NCBI GenBank assembly: GCA_963693285.1
Contig: OY848923.1
Location: 1,217,026 to 1,281,025, forward strand
DNA from: Xestospongia muta
Lineage: Eukaryota; Porifera; Demospongiae; Haplosclerida; Petrosiidae
Reading direction: 5' to 3'
Length of the DNA stretch: 64,000 nt
Shown here: positions 51,051 to 64,000 of the stretch, piece by piece
Numbering within the stretch: position 1 is the first letter of the stretch
Layout: each line of letters starts with the position of its first letter
Position numbers and translations under genes: made by a program
The notes under the pieces: model-generated
Database searches by the model: none
Told to the model about the DNA's origin: nothing
Seen by the model: the letters and a program-made list of their open reading frames with translations, nothing else

Positions 51051-53955
51051 TAGAGGTAAATATAAAGATGGCTCTCTACCAGCAAATAGATTGTAGCTAT
51101 ATCCAAGTTCAAGTTACACAAACATAAACTAGTCATGAATATTTACATATATGTATGTATATATGTACATTTACATGTATATGTAGATATAAATGTACAT
51201 GTACATGTAGATGTAAATGTACATGTATCTGTTACACATGTATTTGGTACATCCTTGTACTTATAGGTATACATGTACACGTATACTGTACCTTATCCAA
51301 CAAATCTCGTCTTCAGTACAGCTGTAATCTGAACGACCTAGAGAGTAAGAAGAAAGGACGATAAGACAAAAATATGTCACAAACATGTAGTTAGAACAAG
51401 ACATATAATTGTATTGCAGACACAATGTTTACTTGTATAATTGTCAAAAATTGAATTACAATTAACTAATGTAAACATTGAACACAGTTCACAGCTAAGA
51501 TAACTAATAAGACAATAAATTGTAACATAACAATCACAAAGAGAGAGAGACACACACACACAGAGTTCAAATATGGTATAGTTATCTCATATCTGTATAT
51601 ACAACCGACAATCATAACATCACTAAAATATTCTCTACCATGTTTGGAAATATTGCTAGCATTGTTAAGACAAGAGACCTGTGTTATTAAAGACACACAC
51701 ACTCACACCTGTTAAGTAAGCAGTTATCACACTCTATTCTTATGTGAAACTAGTAAAATTTTTTGCTGAGTCATGTGAAGGATAATCGCCATGACGATTA
51801 ATGGAAGAATGACTATACATGTTTAATAGCACAATTGTGTATATACTATGAATAATATAAAGTATATTTGTACAACATATATAGTTAAAACAATATGAAA
51901 GTAGTTTCAAAGTTGTTTTAAATGATAGTAATTATTTACCACCTTGTTTTTATAATAAATATAGTAGTGTTAATTTGATCGACAAAGGGATTTTAAAATA
52001 ACAATTGATGTCATTTTCAAAATGACAATAATCTGGAGAAATAACATAATGATGTCATAATGATGTCATCAATTAGATGCGATCAATATTAGAGAGCGTG
52101 ATATTGCTTCATATAGTCTGATATCAGCACTGGGCCTTCCACAAGAATTCTCAATCCTATACTACTTTAGCGTATTAATTATTGCAGCTGCTTTTGTATT
52201 GAGTACACATACATGTAAAATCTAAAACAATGTGTCCAATAATGCTCCATGTGTACCCTCCAATTGTACTGTGTTATGATTTTTGTGTCAGCGGTAAGTG
52301 TCTTATTTTGACAGCTGCTGTTTGTTGCAGTATGCCAACTGACAAAATTTGGTTGTTAGACATGTAATTAATTAACTAAAATTATTTAATTAATTAACTA
52401 TTAATTAGCTGTGTTAATTAATAAACTGAATTAAGTTGGGTCTCTTACTGCTAACAAACATCTCATGATTTAACCACGCTACAGGAGAGAATCATTCCAG
52501 TACTAATGACCAAGGATGTAAAGACGACAGTACTAGTTATTAAGTAAACATAATAATTATAAAATTTACTTGAAAATTATAAATAGTTAATAACTAATTC
52601 TAATGACATGTACATGTATATGACATCATTTATGACATAACGATGACATATCTCATAGATAGTACTTTCCTATCCTTAATTATTGTACTAGGTACAGCTG
52701 GAAAGATATTCCCTTCCTCTGTGAATTATACCACATAATTGAGTTACCACAATGAGCTGTAATAGGAACAGCTGGTAATTATGAACTAGTTAGCTTTCCC
52801 AAGATGAGAACACAAAGAGTTCTCTCTAGTAATAACGATAAAATACACTACGTGTTCTTCCTGTGTTTCATTCTAGGAAATATGATTTAATGTTATTGGT
52901 ATAATGTCTATATAATATGTATACTCAGTTAAAATAGTAAACAAATCACTATAAAGTCATTGTTTGCAAAAGGTAATCAAATCAAGGTCTTTGTACTTGT
53001 AAGTATTACATAATCAACTAAGGTAAGGTGGATTATCTCAACGAGGAGTTTACAAATGTTTTAATGTCTGTGGTTTTTTAAATTGCTATACAGCTTCCTA
53101 TAGTTGTCATCAAAGAACGTTACTATACATACATGTACATGTACATGTATATATGGACTAACATGTATATGTACATAAGGACTAGAACAAGCGTCAGAGA
53201 GTTTCCTGTATGTCTGTCTAACTGATCAGGGCATAACCAATATTGCATTATGAGCTAACTGACCCACCTTTAAATTTAGGGTCTGTAACCTCACAGGTGT
53301 TCCAGCTGTGATCTATAACAGGTGGAAGGACAGCCAAAGGGAGGGAATTGGCAAAGCTCTAGGAAGTACACACCAGCTGTATGATGTATCTACTCAATAA
53401 TATAATACACACATGTATCCATGCACCTGCTAGGTTTGGTTAAGATGTGGTATGGTGGTCCCAAAAATGTTCTTAACATCCTTAATTCAGAGTATCTTTT
53501 ATATTCTATAGTATTTTTTCATTGATAGGATAGGCTGTTTACAAATTTAGACTCTGCTTTACTGGTTGCTACTACCAGGTAATATAGTAACAATTATAAT
53601 AGAAGTCTCTATGTCTGGGTGTGCCAAGAGTTGTCTCTTTCAAGTGTTGTCATAGGCAATAATAACTATAGAAACCCATTGATAACAGATACTCATGTGA
53701 TAACAGTAACTATGGAAACATGACATCATGTGAGGTTGATAACACCCAGTTGAGAGATTAGAAGACGGTTATTTCAACACTCTTTGATGTGTTGATTTGT
53801 TTCTTAGGGACAGGTGTTAAGAGAGATAGTAGTCATTTTGTCACTTCTTCTGTTTACTAAGTAGCTGTAAAGATGTCCTCACAATATAATAGATTTGTTA
53901 TGATACAATAGAATCCTTCATAAAGAACTCTTTGAATCAAGCATACCTTACTATA

Positions 53956-54390
53956 TAGAGGACACCTGTTCTAGTCCCATACTAATACTTTAGTGTATTA
54001 TACAACCTCTATATTGAGGACACCTGTTCTAGTCCCACACTAATACTTTAGTGTATTGTACAACCTCTATATTGAGGACACTTGTTGTAGTCCCACACTA
54101 ATGCTTTAGTGTATTATACAACCTCTATATTGAGGACACTTGTTCTAATCCCACACTAATACTTTAGTGTATTATACAACCTCTATATTGAGGTCACTTG
54201 TTCTAGTCCCATACTAATACTTTAGTGTATTGTACAACCTCTATATTGAGGACACTTGTTGTAGTCCCACACTAATGCTTTAGTGTATTATACAACCTCT
54301 ATATTGAGGACACTTGTTCTAATCCCACACTAATACTTTAGTGTATTATACAACCTCTATATTGAGGACACCTATTCCAGTCCCATACAA
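53956..54390. repeat. 58-bp minisatellite, about 7.5 copies
   Basis: Same unit as at 47.6 kb. A set of variants (TTGTTGTAGTCCCACACTAA then TGCTTTAG, followed by a TTCTAATCCCACAC unit) occurs twice about 175 bp apart, that is, as a three-unit higher-order repeat. Confidence 0.92.
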
Positions 54391-55319
54391 ACAATATAAC
54401 ACATCATAAGTAACTATTAATACCTCTTTTATTTTATTTATATATTCTCTATTATATATATATATATATATATAATATTATCATGTACCATTTAATATGG
54501 TAATAATTAAATTGATATTTAATAAATATATTATACATCGTTTTAAATGACAACGGAGATGTAATGTATAGCCATAGGAAACAGGGGGGCTAAGGGGTCT
54601 GGTGCTCTCTTAAATTTTATCATTCTGGAGTGTATTAATTAACTACACACTGATATTAATAGTTAAAAGGACAAAAAGGTTTAGGAACCCTGCCCCTCCA
54701 ATCTACCATCTAATCCACATGCTATAATAATGCTTATGTGTCCATAAAATATTCAATTACTAGAATATTTTTTATCAATTGCTATATATGGAATGTCCTT
54801 GTCTCTAGTAGCCATTTAGGTGGGTTTCCTGGAACTTTACAACAATCCAGATGTCGTATAATACACTAAAGTATTATTACTAGTAATATGACACTAGAAC
54901 TATACGAAGTGTTTGTTGTTAATGATATTGTATTGTATCAGTTGCAAATAGATTCAATGTAATGTTTTACCTACATTATTGCAACAGACAATATTTGACT
55001 GCAAACAGAGAGTAGTATAAACTGATAAGATCATACTCTGCAATAGAAATTATTTTATAGTCAATAGTCTGGAAATAACATATTGGCCAATACCGCTAAG
55101 GTTGCAGCTGTATATTAACAAACTAGTGGTCACTAAAAAACTAGTGGTTATTACAAAAAATTACTAGTGGTTGCTATAATCATTAACAAACTAGTGGCTA
55201 GTAAGTAACATACTGATAGTGTCTGTTCAATAAGAGTAATGTTAGATTGGCAGAGAAAGAACCTTTCAATAATATTTCCACAATGGAAATTCTCGTCGAG
55301 TACATTTTGAACTAAAGAG
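54391..55319. other. Non-coding spacer between minisatellite arrays
   Basis: AT-rich, with a TA tract at about 54453-54475. A short worn unit in inverted orientation (ATAATACACTAAAGTATTA) lies at about 54858-54880, and ACTAGTGGT repeats occur at about 55122-55195. No gene is seen. Confidence 0.55.
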
Positions 55320-56090
55320 AGCCCCTATATTAAGGACACTTGTTCTAGTCCCACACTAATACTTTAGTGTATTATACAACCTCTATATTGAGGACACTTG
55401 TTCTAGTCCCATACTAATACTTTAGTGCATTATACAACCTCTATATTGAGGACACTTGTTCTAGTCCCATACTAATACTTTAGTGTATTATACAACCTCT
55501 ACGTTGAGGACACTTGTTCTAGTCCTATACTAATACTTTAGTGTATTATATAACCTCTATATTGAGGACACTTGTTCTAGTCCCATACTAATACTTTAGT
55601 GTATTATATAACCTCTATATCGAGGACACTTATTCTAGTCCCATACTAATACTTTAGTGTATTATACAACCTCTATATTGAGGACACTTGTTCTAGTCCC
55701 ATACTAATACTTTAGTGTATTATACAACCTCTACGTTGAGGACACTTGTTCTAGTCCTATACTAATACTTTAGTGTATTATATAACCTCTATATCGAGGA
55801 CACTTATTCTAGTCCCATACTAATACTTTAGTGTATTATACAACCTCTATATTGAGGACACTTGTTCTAGTCCCATACTAATACTTTAGTGTATTATATA
55901 ACCTCTATATTGAGGACACTTATTCTAGTCCCATACTAATACTTTAGTCTATTACACAACCTCTATATTGAGAACACTTGTTCTAGTCCCATACTAATAC
56001 TTTAGTGTATTATACAACCTCTATATTGAGGACACTTGTTCTAGTCCCATACTAATACTTTAGTGTATTATACAACCTTCATATTGAGGA
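55320..56090. repeat. 58-bp minisatellite, about 13 copies
   Basis: The longest array of this family here. Marker variants (ACGTTGAGG with GTCCTATAC; ATATCGAGG with TTATTCTAG) recur in blocks, which shows multi-unit duplication. Confidence 0.93.
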
Positions 56091-56409
56091 CACTAACTCT
56101 ATATTAAAGACAGTTTCTAAGACTTCAAGGTGTCTTTTATGACAAGGTTCTATTACATAATTAATGTGTTACATGTTTGTGACTCTACAGTTCTACAAGC
56201 TAAACAAAGTTGTTAACAATGATTAGATAGCAATTTGATTTGACCATATTAGATAATAATAGCATATTTACAAGTCTTTTCTCACTGTTAAATGTGTATT
56301 ATAACAAGTTAACAATACCGTCGACATCATACTAACAGCTTAACAACATAGATATTATAACAGTAGATTTTTAATCTTAATTCTTTGAAGATTACATCAT
56401 AGTAATATA

Positions 56410-56658
56410 TTATTGATATCTACTAAATTTTTGCGATTTTAATTCAATGGATTTAAAGTGTATTAATTTCAGTGATTCATCCGAGTCACACTCGTTCAAC
56501 TTTACTTGTATTTGTGAAATTAAATATTTAGTTAGATCCTTTATATTATAAAATAGACAATAAAAAGTGGACACGTCTTTTATTTTTAATGTAACTTTAA
56601 AAGATGCTACATCTAGTTGCAGCTTTTCATGATATACACTTTGGTATCTTGGTAACAA
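56410..56658 (-). other. Unassigned open reading frame, 82 codons
   Basis: A minus-strand open frame starts MLPRYQSVYHEKLQLDVASF and contains an even mix of residues, unlike the AT-driven frames around it. It lies about 450 nt downstream of the Ig-like exon on the same strand, so it could be a 3' exon of that gene with Tyr residues in a cytoplasmic tail, but no clear acceptor-donor link was established. Not recognised as a known domain. It may be chance. Confidence 0.2.
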
Positions 56659-57037
56659 GCGTCCTCGATATAGAGGATGTATAATACATTTCAGTATTGA
56701 TTTGGGAATGTGTCCTCAATATATGATGTCATCGTTTATATTGTGTACAAATTAAACAATAGATTTTGAAACTAAACATTAACAATAGTAAATAATAACA
56801 AAAGAAGATAATATGATAACACATTGTTTATTATTACACCTACAATTATTGGAGTAGTACTCTGCTAATGAATTCAATTACACTATTATATTACAAGTTA
56901 CAAAATATAATTCCCAAAACTCTGTAGACATTACAACAATAGATGGAGGGATTTTAATAACAGCTATGTAAACATTGTTACATTAGTCATTATTTGTATT
57001 GTAAAGTTAGGATTCCCTGTCCGTCCGTTTATCTCTG

Positions 57038-57042
<5 letters not shown>

Positions 57043-57091
<49 letters not shown>
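57043..57091. repeat. (CT)n microsatellite
   Basis: About 49 bp of CT, directly after (on the minus strand) the splice donor of the Ig-like exon. If translated it gives only Arg-Glu repeats. Confidence 0.95.
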
Positions 57092-57093
<2 letters not shown>

Positions 57094-57094
<1 letters not shown>

Positions 57095-57705
57095 TTTTAT
57101 GTCATGTCTTGATGTTTGTTTCAGCTTTCTGACAATTAAAATGGCAAAGACGATAATTAGACAAACCAGTATGACAAACAGGACAACTGGAATCACTATG
57201 GCAACAATAGTATCAACAGACATATCATCAGACGAGACAGAATAAGGGGCGGAGCTTGAAAGTGGAGGATATGACAAACATTTTGTTTTATAATTTCTTT
57301 TGTCGATACAAGAAAATGAATTAATTTGCTTGGTTATGTAAGCATGTTGGGATGGTGGATATAACCTATCGTTATTGCTGAACACGATACACCAGTAATA
57401 GAAACCAGTATGACGAGTATTACTAATATTAAGAGTTAGCATTGATTCAATAGTAGAAACAGATGGCTGTACTTGATTTGACATTCTTCGTTCAGTAATG
57501 TTATAAGTTTCGTTGTTAATTATCAAATTATCATCACCACCAAGAGCTTGTATCCATCGTATATAATATGTTTTAGAACTCTTATAAAGAACTTCAATTG
57601 CACAGGAAAGGGTCAGTATATTTTGTGTTTTATCGGTCTCAGAGAGATTACACGCAGTTTGATTGTATGGTTCTTTTGTGAATCGTGGCAGGTGATCACA
57701 TTGAG
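57094..57705 (-). CDS. Ig-like membrane receptor exon (partial gene)
   Basis: A minus-strand exon from an acceptor (CTCACTAG) to a donor (AAAAG/GTGAGAG), 612 nt, open throughout. It encodes an Ig-like fold signature: LTLSCAI (first Cys), YYIRWIQ (core Trp), then LTLNISNTRHTGFYYWC (second Cys). Several N-glycosylation sequons occur (NQT, NLS, NET, NIT, NIS). A Ser-rich stalk leads to a hydrophobic segment TIVAIVIPVVLFVILVCLII and a basic stop-transfer RKLKQTSRH. This fits a type I single-pass receptor. The signal peptide exon upstream and the cytoplasmic exon(s) downstream are not identified. Sponge Ig-like receptors with fast-evolving ectodomains are known; no specific family is claimed. Confidence 0.7.
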
Positions 57706-60199
57706 CTAGTGAGATAAGTAGTAATGAATGTAATGTAATGTAATAATGATATAATTTTAATTGTATAGGGATAGGAACATAATTGTCGTTGGGAGGAGAA
57801 GGGGCTAATATAGATTTGTGTGGCCAGTTCCTCCCTCTGCAGTAAGGGTGAGGGACTGGTACTGTATTTCATTATATTGTTAATAATGTCTCCTATAGCC
57901 AAAAACCTTTAACAATTACTTAAACATTTAAGGAATGCACATCAGTACCTTATTATTGTTAAGGTTATTGAGTCAGTACTACTTGATTTAGGCCCTTCTT
58001 GTGAGTTGGGAGGGAAGGAGGGGCTTAAGTGCTCCTTTCCTACCCCTACAATAATTTACAAGTATATAGGTGCATATATAATAAGTGAATTAATTATGTC
58101 ACAATCAGATAATGTGGTTGGTGGTTATCATAGGATATAGTGGTTTTTCAGTGAGGATAAGCCAGCTGGCTGGGTAGATGTTTGAATAACTAGAAAATTG
58201 TTATTCTTTAAATTTTATATTTAAGAAGATTCAGTGTTTACATAAAACAAACTTTACAATACTATCTGGTCACAAGGATATTACAGAAAGCTTAAAAACT
58301 AGACTTATCAAAACCAAACTGTTTGTTAAAGAAAATGTTAAAATTAAATAACTATTTAAAAAATTAAGAAAAAATTATTTTAGAATTGTCTTTGTTGTCT
58401 TAGTTATCATCAAAAATTATCAATTACAAAAATAACATTATAAAATTTGAGATCTGTATCTAAATGCTACACTATATACACTTTAGCCACTCATAATAAA
58501 TCTACCTCTACAATAATTATAATAAGTGGGTTATGGTAGATATTTCATTTATATAGTTATTTTGTCTTTATTTCACATACCTGAAGAAGTTCTATCGGCC
58601 AAAACATCGTGTATTAATGTAATATTGTTCTCACGAACCAAAACCTACTAACTGTGGTGACCTAGTCATCTTATATTACTATAACTATTACTAATTATTA
58701 TTATTATTAGCATTACTATACATTCCTCTCACTCAATTATGCTCACTTTGCTGTGCTTGTCACAGTTGGAGTCAATTATGCTCACTTTGCTGTGCTTGTC
58801 ACAGCTGGAGTCTTCATATAAATTTTGCTTAATATAATCAATACACTTTTTAATAGTACAGTAATTATTTGTTATAGTAAACACATCGTGTCTGATGAAA
58901 CCAACTATATAAGCAACTAGTTGATTTAGTAAAACCTCAATTTTTTTTACTGTAGAAACTAGGAAATGTTGTTAGCAATAACAACTGAAAACGTTGAATA
59001 ATACCAACTATTATGTCTGTAAAGATTGGGTAATATCAGCTACTATATCTGATTGAGTAATACCAGCTGTTATATATGTGTAAAGATTGAGTAACACCAG
59101 CTATTATATCTGATTGAGTACATGTAATACCAGCTATTATATCTGATTGAGTACAGCTGTTATATATCTATAAAGATTGAGTAATACCAACAATGGATGA
59201 AGTATTCAGACCAGATGTCAGTGTAACTATTATTAAACTTCTAGTATCCATTAATGCAATGATTATAAATAATTTATTTATATCAGAATTTCTAAAACTC
59301 ATAACACTGGCATTTAGTTTGTTGCATATTCAGACAAAACAATACAACTACACTATTGATGCCAGTCCTTCCTTTTTCCTTCTCTGCTTAAATACTTATG
59401 CAGTGATACTGTCTTATCTTTGTTGTGAAAAGATCAGTGGATCAACTAATGAGTATTATTTGAATTGAATTGTTATGGTTACTGAGAGTTCTGGCAGAAA
59501 AAGTCATTCTTTGATGCAAAATTATTATAATTAGGTTCCAAGGTTTAGAGCTTAGGGTCCAGGATATACATAGTATTAATATCACATTGAAGTACTGAGT
59601 TCTTTGCCAGAACTCATGTGGAAGGAGCATTTATTATATTTCCTTTCTTTACAATGATAATAAATACAGCACATAATAATTGACAACATTATCAAGCTAT
59701 AAGTAACACAGTTTAGATATATATATATATGTATGCAGACAACATCAATTAATAATCAAATAAAAATGAATAACAAAATTGTATCAACATTTGGTGCAGG
59801 TTTTATTGGATTTAAATAACGCTATTTGCTGTTTGTACAAGTGAAAAGTAGTAGATGTTAGTACGTGTTTATATTAAACACGTCAAACTTGATATTATTT
59901 ACTCTATTTGTACCCAGTATGGCTTACCTATTACTGCACTCAGAAACGTGAAGAACTGCAGAGCAACAAACAGAGTCATCTTTAATTTTATCTCTAACTC
60001 AAATTTTTCTTCTCAACCCTTTATTAATACACGTATCAGTCGAATGCTCTTTGCTTCTCTTTCTTTAAAAGTTTACCAAAATCTGATACTTGAATTCAAT
60101 CTGTGGTTTCAATACATACATATTCAGTATTATGAAATGGTGCAAAGCAGCCACTCCCTCAGAGCCGCTCAATGACGTAACACTCATCACGTGATACAT
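57706..60199. other. Non-coding interval
   Basis: No supported gene. At 58735-58815 a block of about 45 bp (TCAATTATGCTCACTTTGCT and GTGCTTGTCACAG) occurs twice in tandem. At about 59030-59180, ACCAGCTATTATATCTGATT and variants recur loosely. The open frames at 59193-59468 and 59855-60175 have no recognisable domain or splice context. Confidence 0.5.
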
Positions 60200-60324
60200 C
60201 GAATATGGCGACATGAGCCGACTCCCCCTTGTAGAAAGATCAAGTCAACTCTTTGAGGAAGGAAGGCGCAAGCAGTGTGAACTTTACAGCTGAGACGCTA
60301 GTGGCAGTACTGGCAAAATAGCGG
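60195..60324 (+). promoter_or_regulatory. Possible first non-coding exon of the SH3/C1/SH2 gene
   Basis: A locally GC-richer patch in otherwise AT-rich sequence, with short frames that stop quickly (ATGGCGACATGA; MSRLPLVERSS then a stop at TGA). It ends in a good donor (AGCG/GGTGAG). The next strong acceptor on this strand is the (CT)n-AG at 61877, just before the SH3 start codon. This would make it a 5' UTR exon. There is no direct evidence. Confidence 0.25.
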
Positions 60325-61081
60325 GTGAGATATGTTGTCACCTTTCGTGTAATGTCAATGTACATGATGACTTGGTTTGAAAGGGGAACATCCATATATC
60401 TTTGAATTTGTTGATGTAAACAGTTAGATAATCTTGTATTGGGTTTACCACTTTAACATATAGATAGCTTTAGGGAAAAAGAGACAGCTGTAGATATATA
60501 CTTATCATTTCATTGTATGTTAATATTAAAGGTCTACCATAAATTCAATCCTTTACATTAGCTGTACTATATAAGTGTTGTTCTTGAGATAACAAATTAA
60601 TTCACCCTCTCTGTATATAAATATAAAAAAGATATGTTTTGGACTTGAATTAATAGTGTATATGATCTCAAAATATTCAAATATATTTTCATAAGCAAGC
60701 TTAGTTCTCCGTCATTCTACTCGATTAATTTACTGGTGAAAGAAATTAAGCTCCTTCCCTCCCAGAGCACCAGTGTATTAATTGTCTAGTTCATTAGAAA
60801 ACTTAGGATACCTTTCTGCATCTCTGTATATATCAGGATATCTTTGTAAACTTGTTCAGTAACTTGATAGTTGTTGTAAGCAATATAGAGAGCATGTTGT
60901 GAAAATTCCCAATTCTTAATGCTCGTTGTCTTTACTCTTTGTGTGCACTTTATGTCAACCAATGACCTGGTCCTGTCATAACTGGTTCATCCTGTTGAAT
61001 ACACATATAGCTAACATCCTATATCTGAGTTATGGTATATCTATTAGTAGCTCTTGAGGTCTAACCCTTTCATTATATTAC

Positions 61082-61085
<4 letters not shown>

Positions 61086-61134
<49 letters not shown>
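61086..61134. repeat. (TA)n microsatellite
   Basis: An uninterrupted TA run of about 49 bp. Confidence 0.95.
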
Positions 61135-61135
<1 letters not shown>

Positions 61136-61718
61136 TGTTAATTTGCGATAGTGGTAGCTTGTTTGGGTGATGTAATTGTTGTATCATGTGACCTGAGGTG
61201 AGGGCTGCCTCCTTATGGGAAGTGTTGTGTAGTTAAAACTTAATGTGTATGTAATGGGTAGAATAATGGATGGATGATGGATGAATGGACTAATAAAATG
61301 GATGAATGGACTAATAAAATGGATGAATGGATAGACAACTTTATGACCACAAAATCTACAGAACTATCAGTCTCCTGTATAGTACATGTACTTGATGTAC
61401 ATGTACATGTATTTTTACATGTAAACTTATCTCTTTACTCTATGTTATAATTGGGTACATATATATAGTTTCACTTTGTCCTTAAAATAAACAGTTATTT
61501 GGTTTAGGCTAGTCCAAGCATCTGGAGTGATATATCTAATATAAACAACGTAAATAACTTGTTTGCCATCAAATTTTATTGACAGTACTCAGTCACAAAC
61601 ATCTTTGTTAGTGTGGTCTATGTGATATTGAGTAAATAAATATATGGAGTTATTTATTCGATAATAACCTAAGTTTGGATTGAAGATTTGTTATAATTAA
61701 ATTGTGTGGCTGTTGATA

Positions 61719-61784
61719 ATCTCTCTCCCTCCCTCTCTCTCTCTCTCCCTCCCTCCCTCTCTCCCTCCCTCTCTCCCTCTCCCT

Positions 61785-61876
<92 letters not shown>
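61719..61876. repeat. (CT)n microsatellite serving as acceptor pyrimidine tract
   Basis: CT/CCCT-rich tract of about 158 bp, ending CTCTCTCTCAG at 61877, immediately ahead of the SH3-coding sequence. Confidence 0.92.
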
Positions 61877-61877
<1 letters not shown>

Positions 61878-61880
61878 GAG

Positions 61881-63337
<1,457 letters not shown>

Positions 63338-64000
63338 GTAAGTTTCCTATAACTCAACATGTGTCCTTAATAAGGACTAATATTTAAACATTGTAGGTGT
63401 AAGTTGTTTTGGATTAGAGTATAAACAAATAGTCTTATATCATTGACTTTATATGTACATGCCCCTTAATATGGTCTCTAATTAATATGATATATTTCCA
63501 CGTCATATATTGTTATTTGATCGTTATAAACCTTTCATTTCCTTTGCTTGTACAACTTGTCAGTATATAGCACATGTACATGGACATGGACACGTGTTAC
63601 ATGTACATGTGTGTGACTTTGTTATGTCTGTGTTATTGTTATATTAATTCAATTATTCTATTATGTAGTCTTTGATAACAGCATTTGGCTAAGGGAGTAA
63701 CTGCAGACATGTATGTATACCCTTTCCCATTGTAACTAGTTGCCCAATGAAACCTCTCTAAAACGGATGCAATAAGAACACTTGTCACGTAGTCCTAAGA
63801 TTATTTTGGCCTTACGGTGTCCATATACATTTAGTATTGTTTTATTATATTATTGTATATGGCTTTTGAGTATGACAAATGTAGTTAAGCTAACTGCCAT
63901 CACACTCAGTGACCAATGATTGTGAGCAATTTCAATTTTAGTGTAACTGAGTGAAGTTACTTTAAAACGATTGACTGTTAAAATAAACTTTAGGATAATT
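63338..64000. other. Intron of the SH3/C1/SH2 gene (continues beyond window)
   Basis: Starts with the donor GTAAGT at 63338. The expected rest of the SH2 domain is not seen before the window ends, so the intron is longer than 660 nt or small exons were missed. Confidence 0.5.

Larger units (their letters stand above)
47921..53955. other. Long non-coding AT-rich interval
   Basis: No convincing coding region on either strand. Noted inside: a direct repeat of AAGAAAATAAC...GGTCCAGCTGGTTTAAT at about 48580-48620 and 48733-48780, a 30-31 bp repeat at 50633-50775, single inverted units of the 58-bp repeat at about 50975-51050, ATGTACATGTACATGT-type sequence at about 51140-51290, and short CA/GA tracts near 51540-51560. 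An Amphimedon-sized gene with tiny exons could be missed. Confidence 0.5.

Noticed and set aside
59193..59468. 91-codon open frame starting MDEVFRPDVSV
   Set aside because: No recognisable domain, no convincing splice sites or paralogue. The hydrophobic bias is what AT-rich DNA gives.
59855..60175. 106-codon open frame before the GC-richer patch at 60.2 kb
   Set aside because: Composition and lack of motif suggest chance. It ends before the candidate 5' UTR exon and shows no link to it.

Overview
The window is AT-rich animal nuclear DNA with compact genes: many GT-AG introns are only about 45-60 nt. There is a 200-N assembly gap at 62877-63076, and microsatellites and minisatellites are abundant. 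Gene content (a tandem family of kinase genes related to the TKL group, Ig-like receptor exons, an SH3/C1/SH2 adaptor) and intron style suggest a demosponge such as Amphimedon queenslandica. That assignment is inference from style and remembered family features, not from a database match.

Region 1 (1-37178, + strand) is a tandem array of seven paralogous multi-exon genes, here called K1-K7. Each encodes an N-terminal protein kinase domain, a coiled coil, one DUSP domain and two or three tandem ubiquitin-like (UBL) units of the type found in the deubiquitinases USP4/11/15. The USP catalytic domain is absent: the proteins stop just after the NPDGSWP-type linker that precedes the protease in USP15. 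Three subfamilies are visible: K1/K5/K6 (three UBLs), K3/K4 (two UBLs) and K2/K7 (two UBLs plus a 14-residue repeat coiled coil). K1 is cut by the window start. K2 is a pseudokinase with an in-frame TAG. K7 has a one-base insertion in a poly-A tract. K3, K4, K5 and K6 give intact spliced reading frames (709, 705, 864 and 863 codons) whose exon lengths sum to a multiple of three. Between the genes lie decayed UBL and kinase exons, a dead Ulp1-like peptidase fragment and a MITE-like element, which record repeated duplication, deletion and probable gene conversion.

Region 2 (37670-47258, - strand) holds two paralogous genes, N1 and N2, for long, probably disordered Ser/Pro-rich proteins. They share tyrosine-containing motifs (YVDID, DYEEPI, YFxLxIPEDD) and a PPPLMLxxHPxRQLS motif, and look like phosphotyrosine docking scaffolds.

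Region 3 (47259-61880) is mostly non-coding. It contains arrays of a 58-bp minisatellite that shares its core with a 30-bp minisatellite lying between N1 and N2. It also holds one exon of a type I membrane Ig-like receptor (57094-57705, - strand).

Region 4 (61881 to the end, + strand) carries the 5' part of an adaptor gene with an SH3 domain most like that of PI3K p85, a proline-rich stretch, a C1-type zinc finger and an SH2 domain. The gene is interrupted by the assembly gap and runs on beyond the window.

The neighbourhood is rich in signalling genes: kinases fused to ubiquitin-pathway docking modules, Tyr-motif scaffolds, an Ig receptor and an SH3/SH2 adaptor. Whether the genes work together cannot be told from sequence alone.
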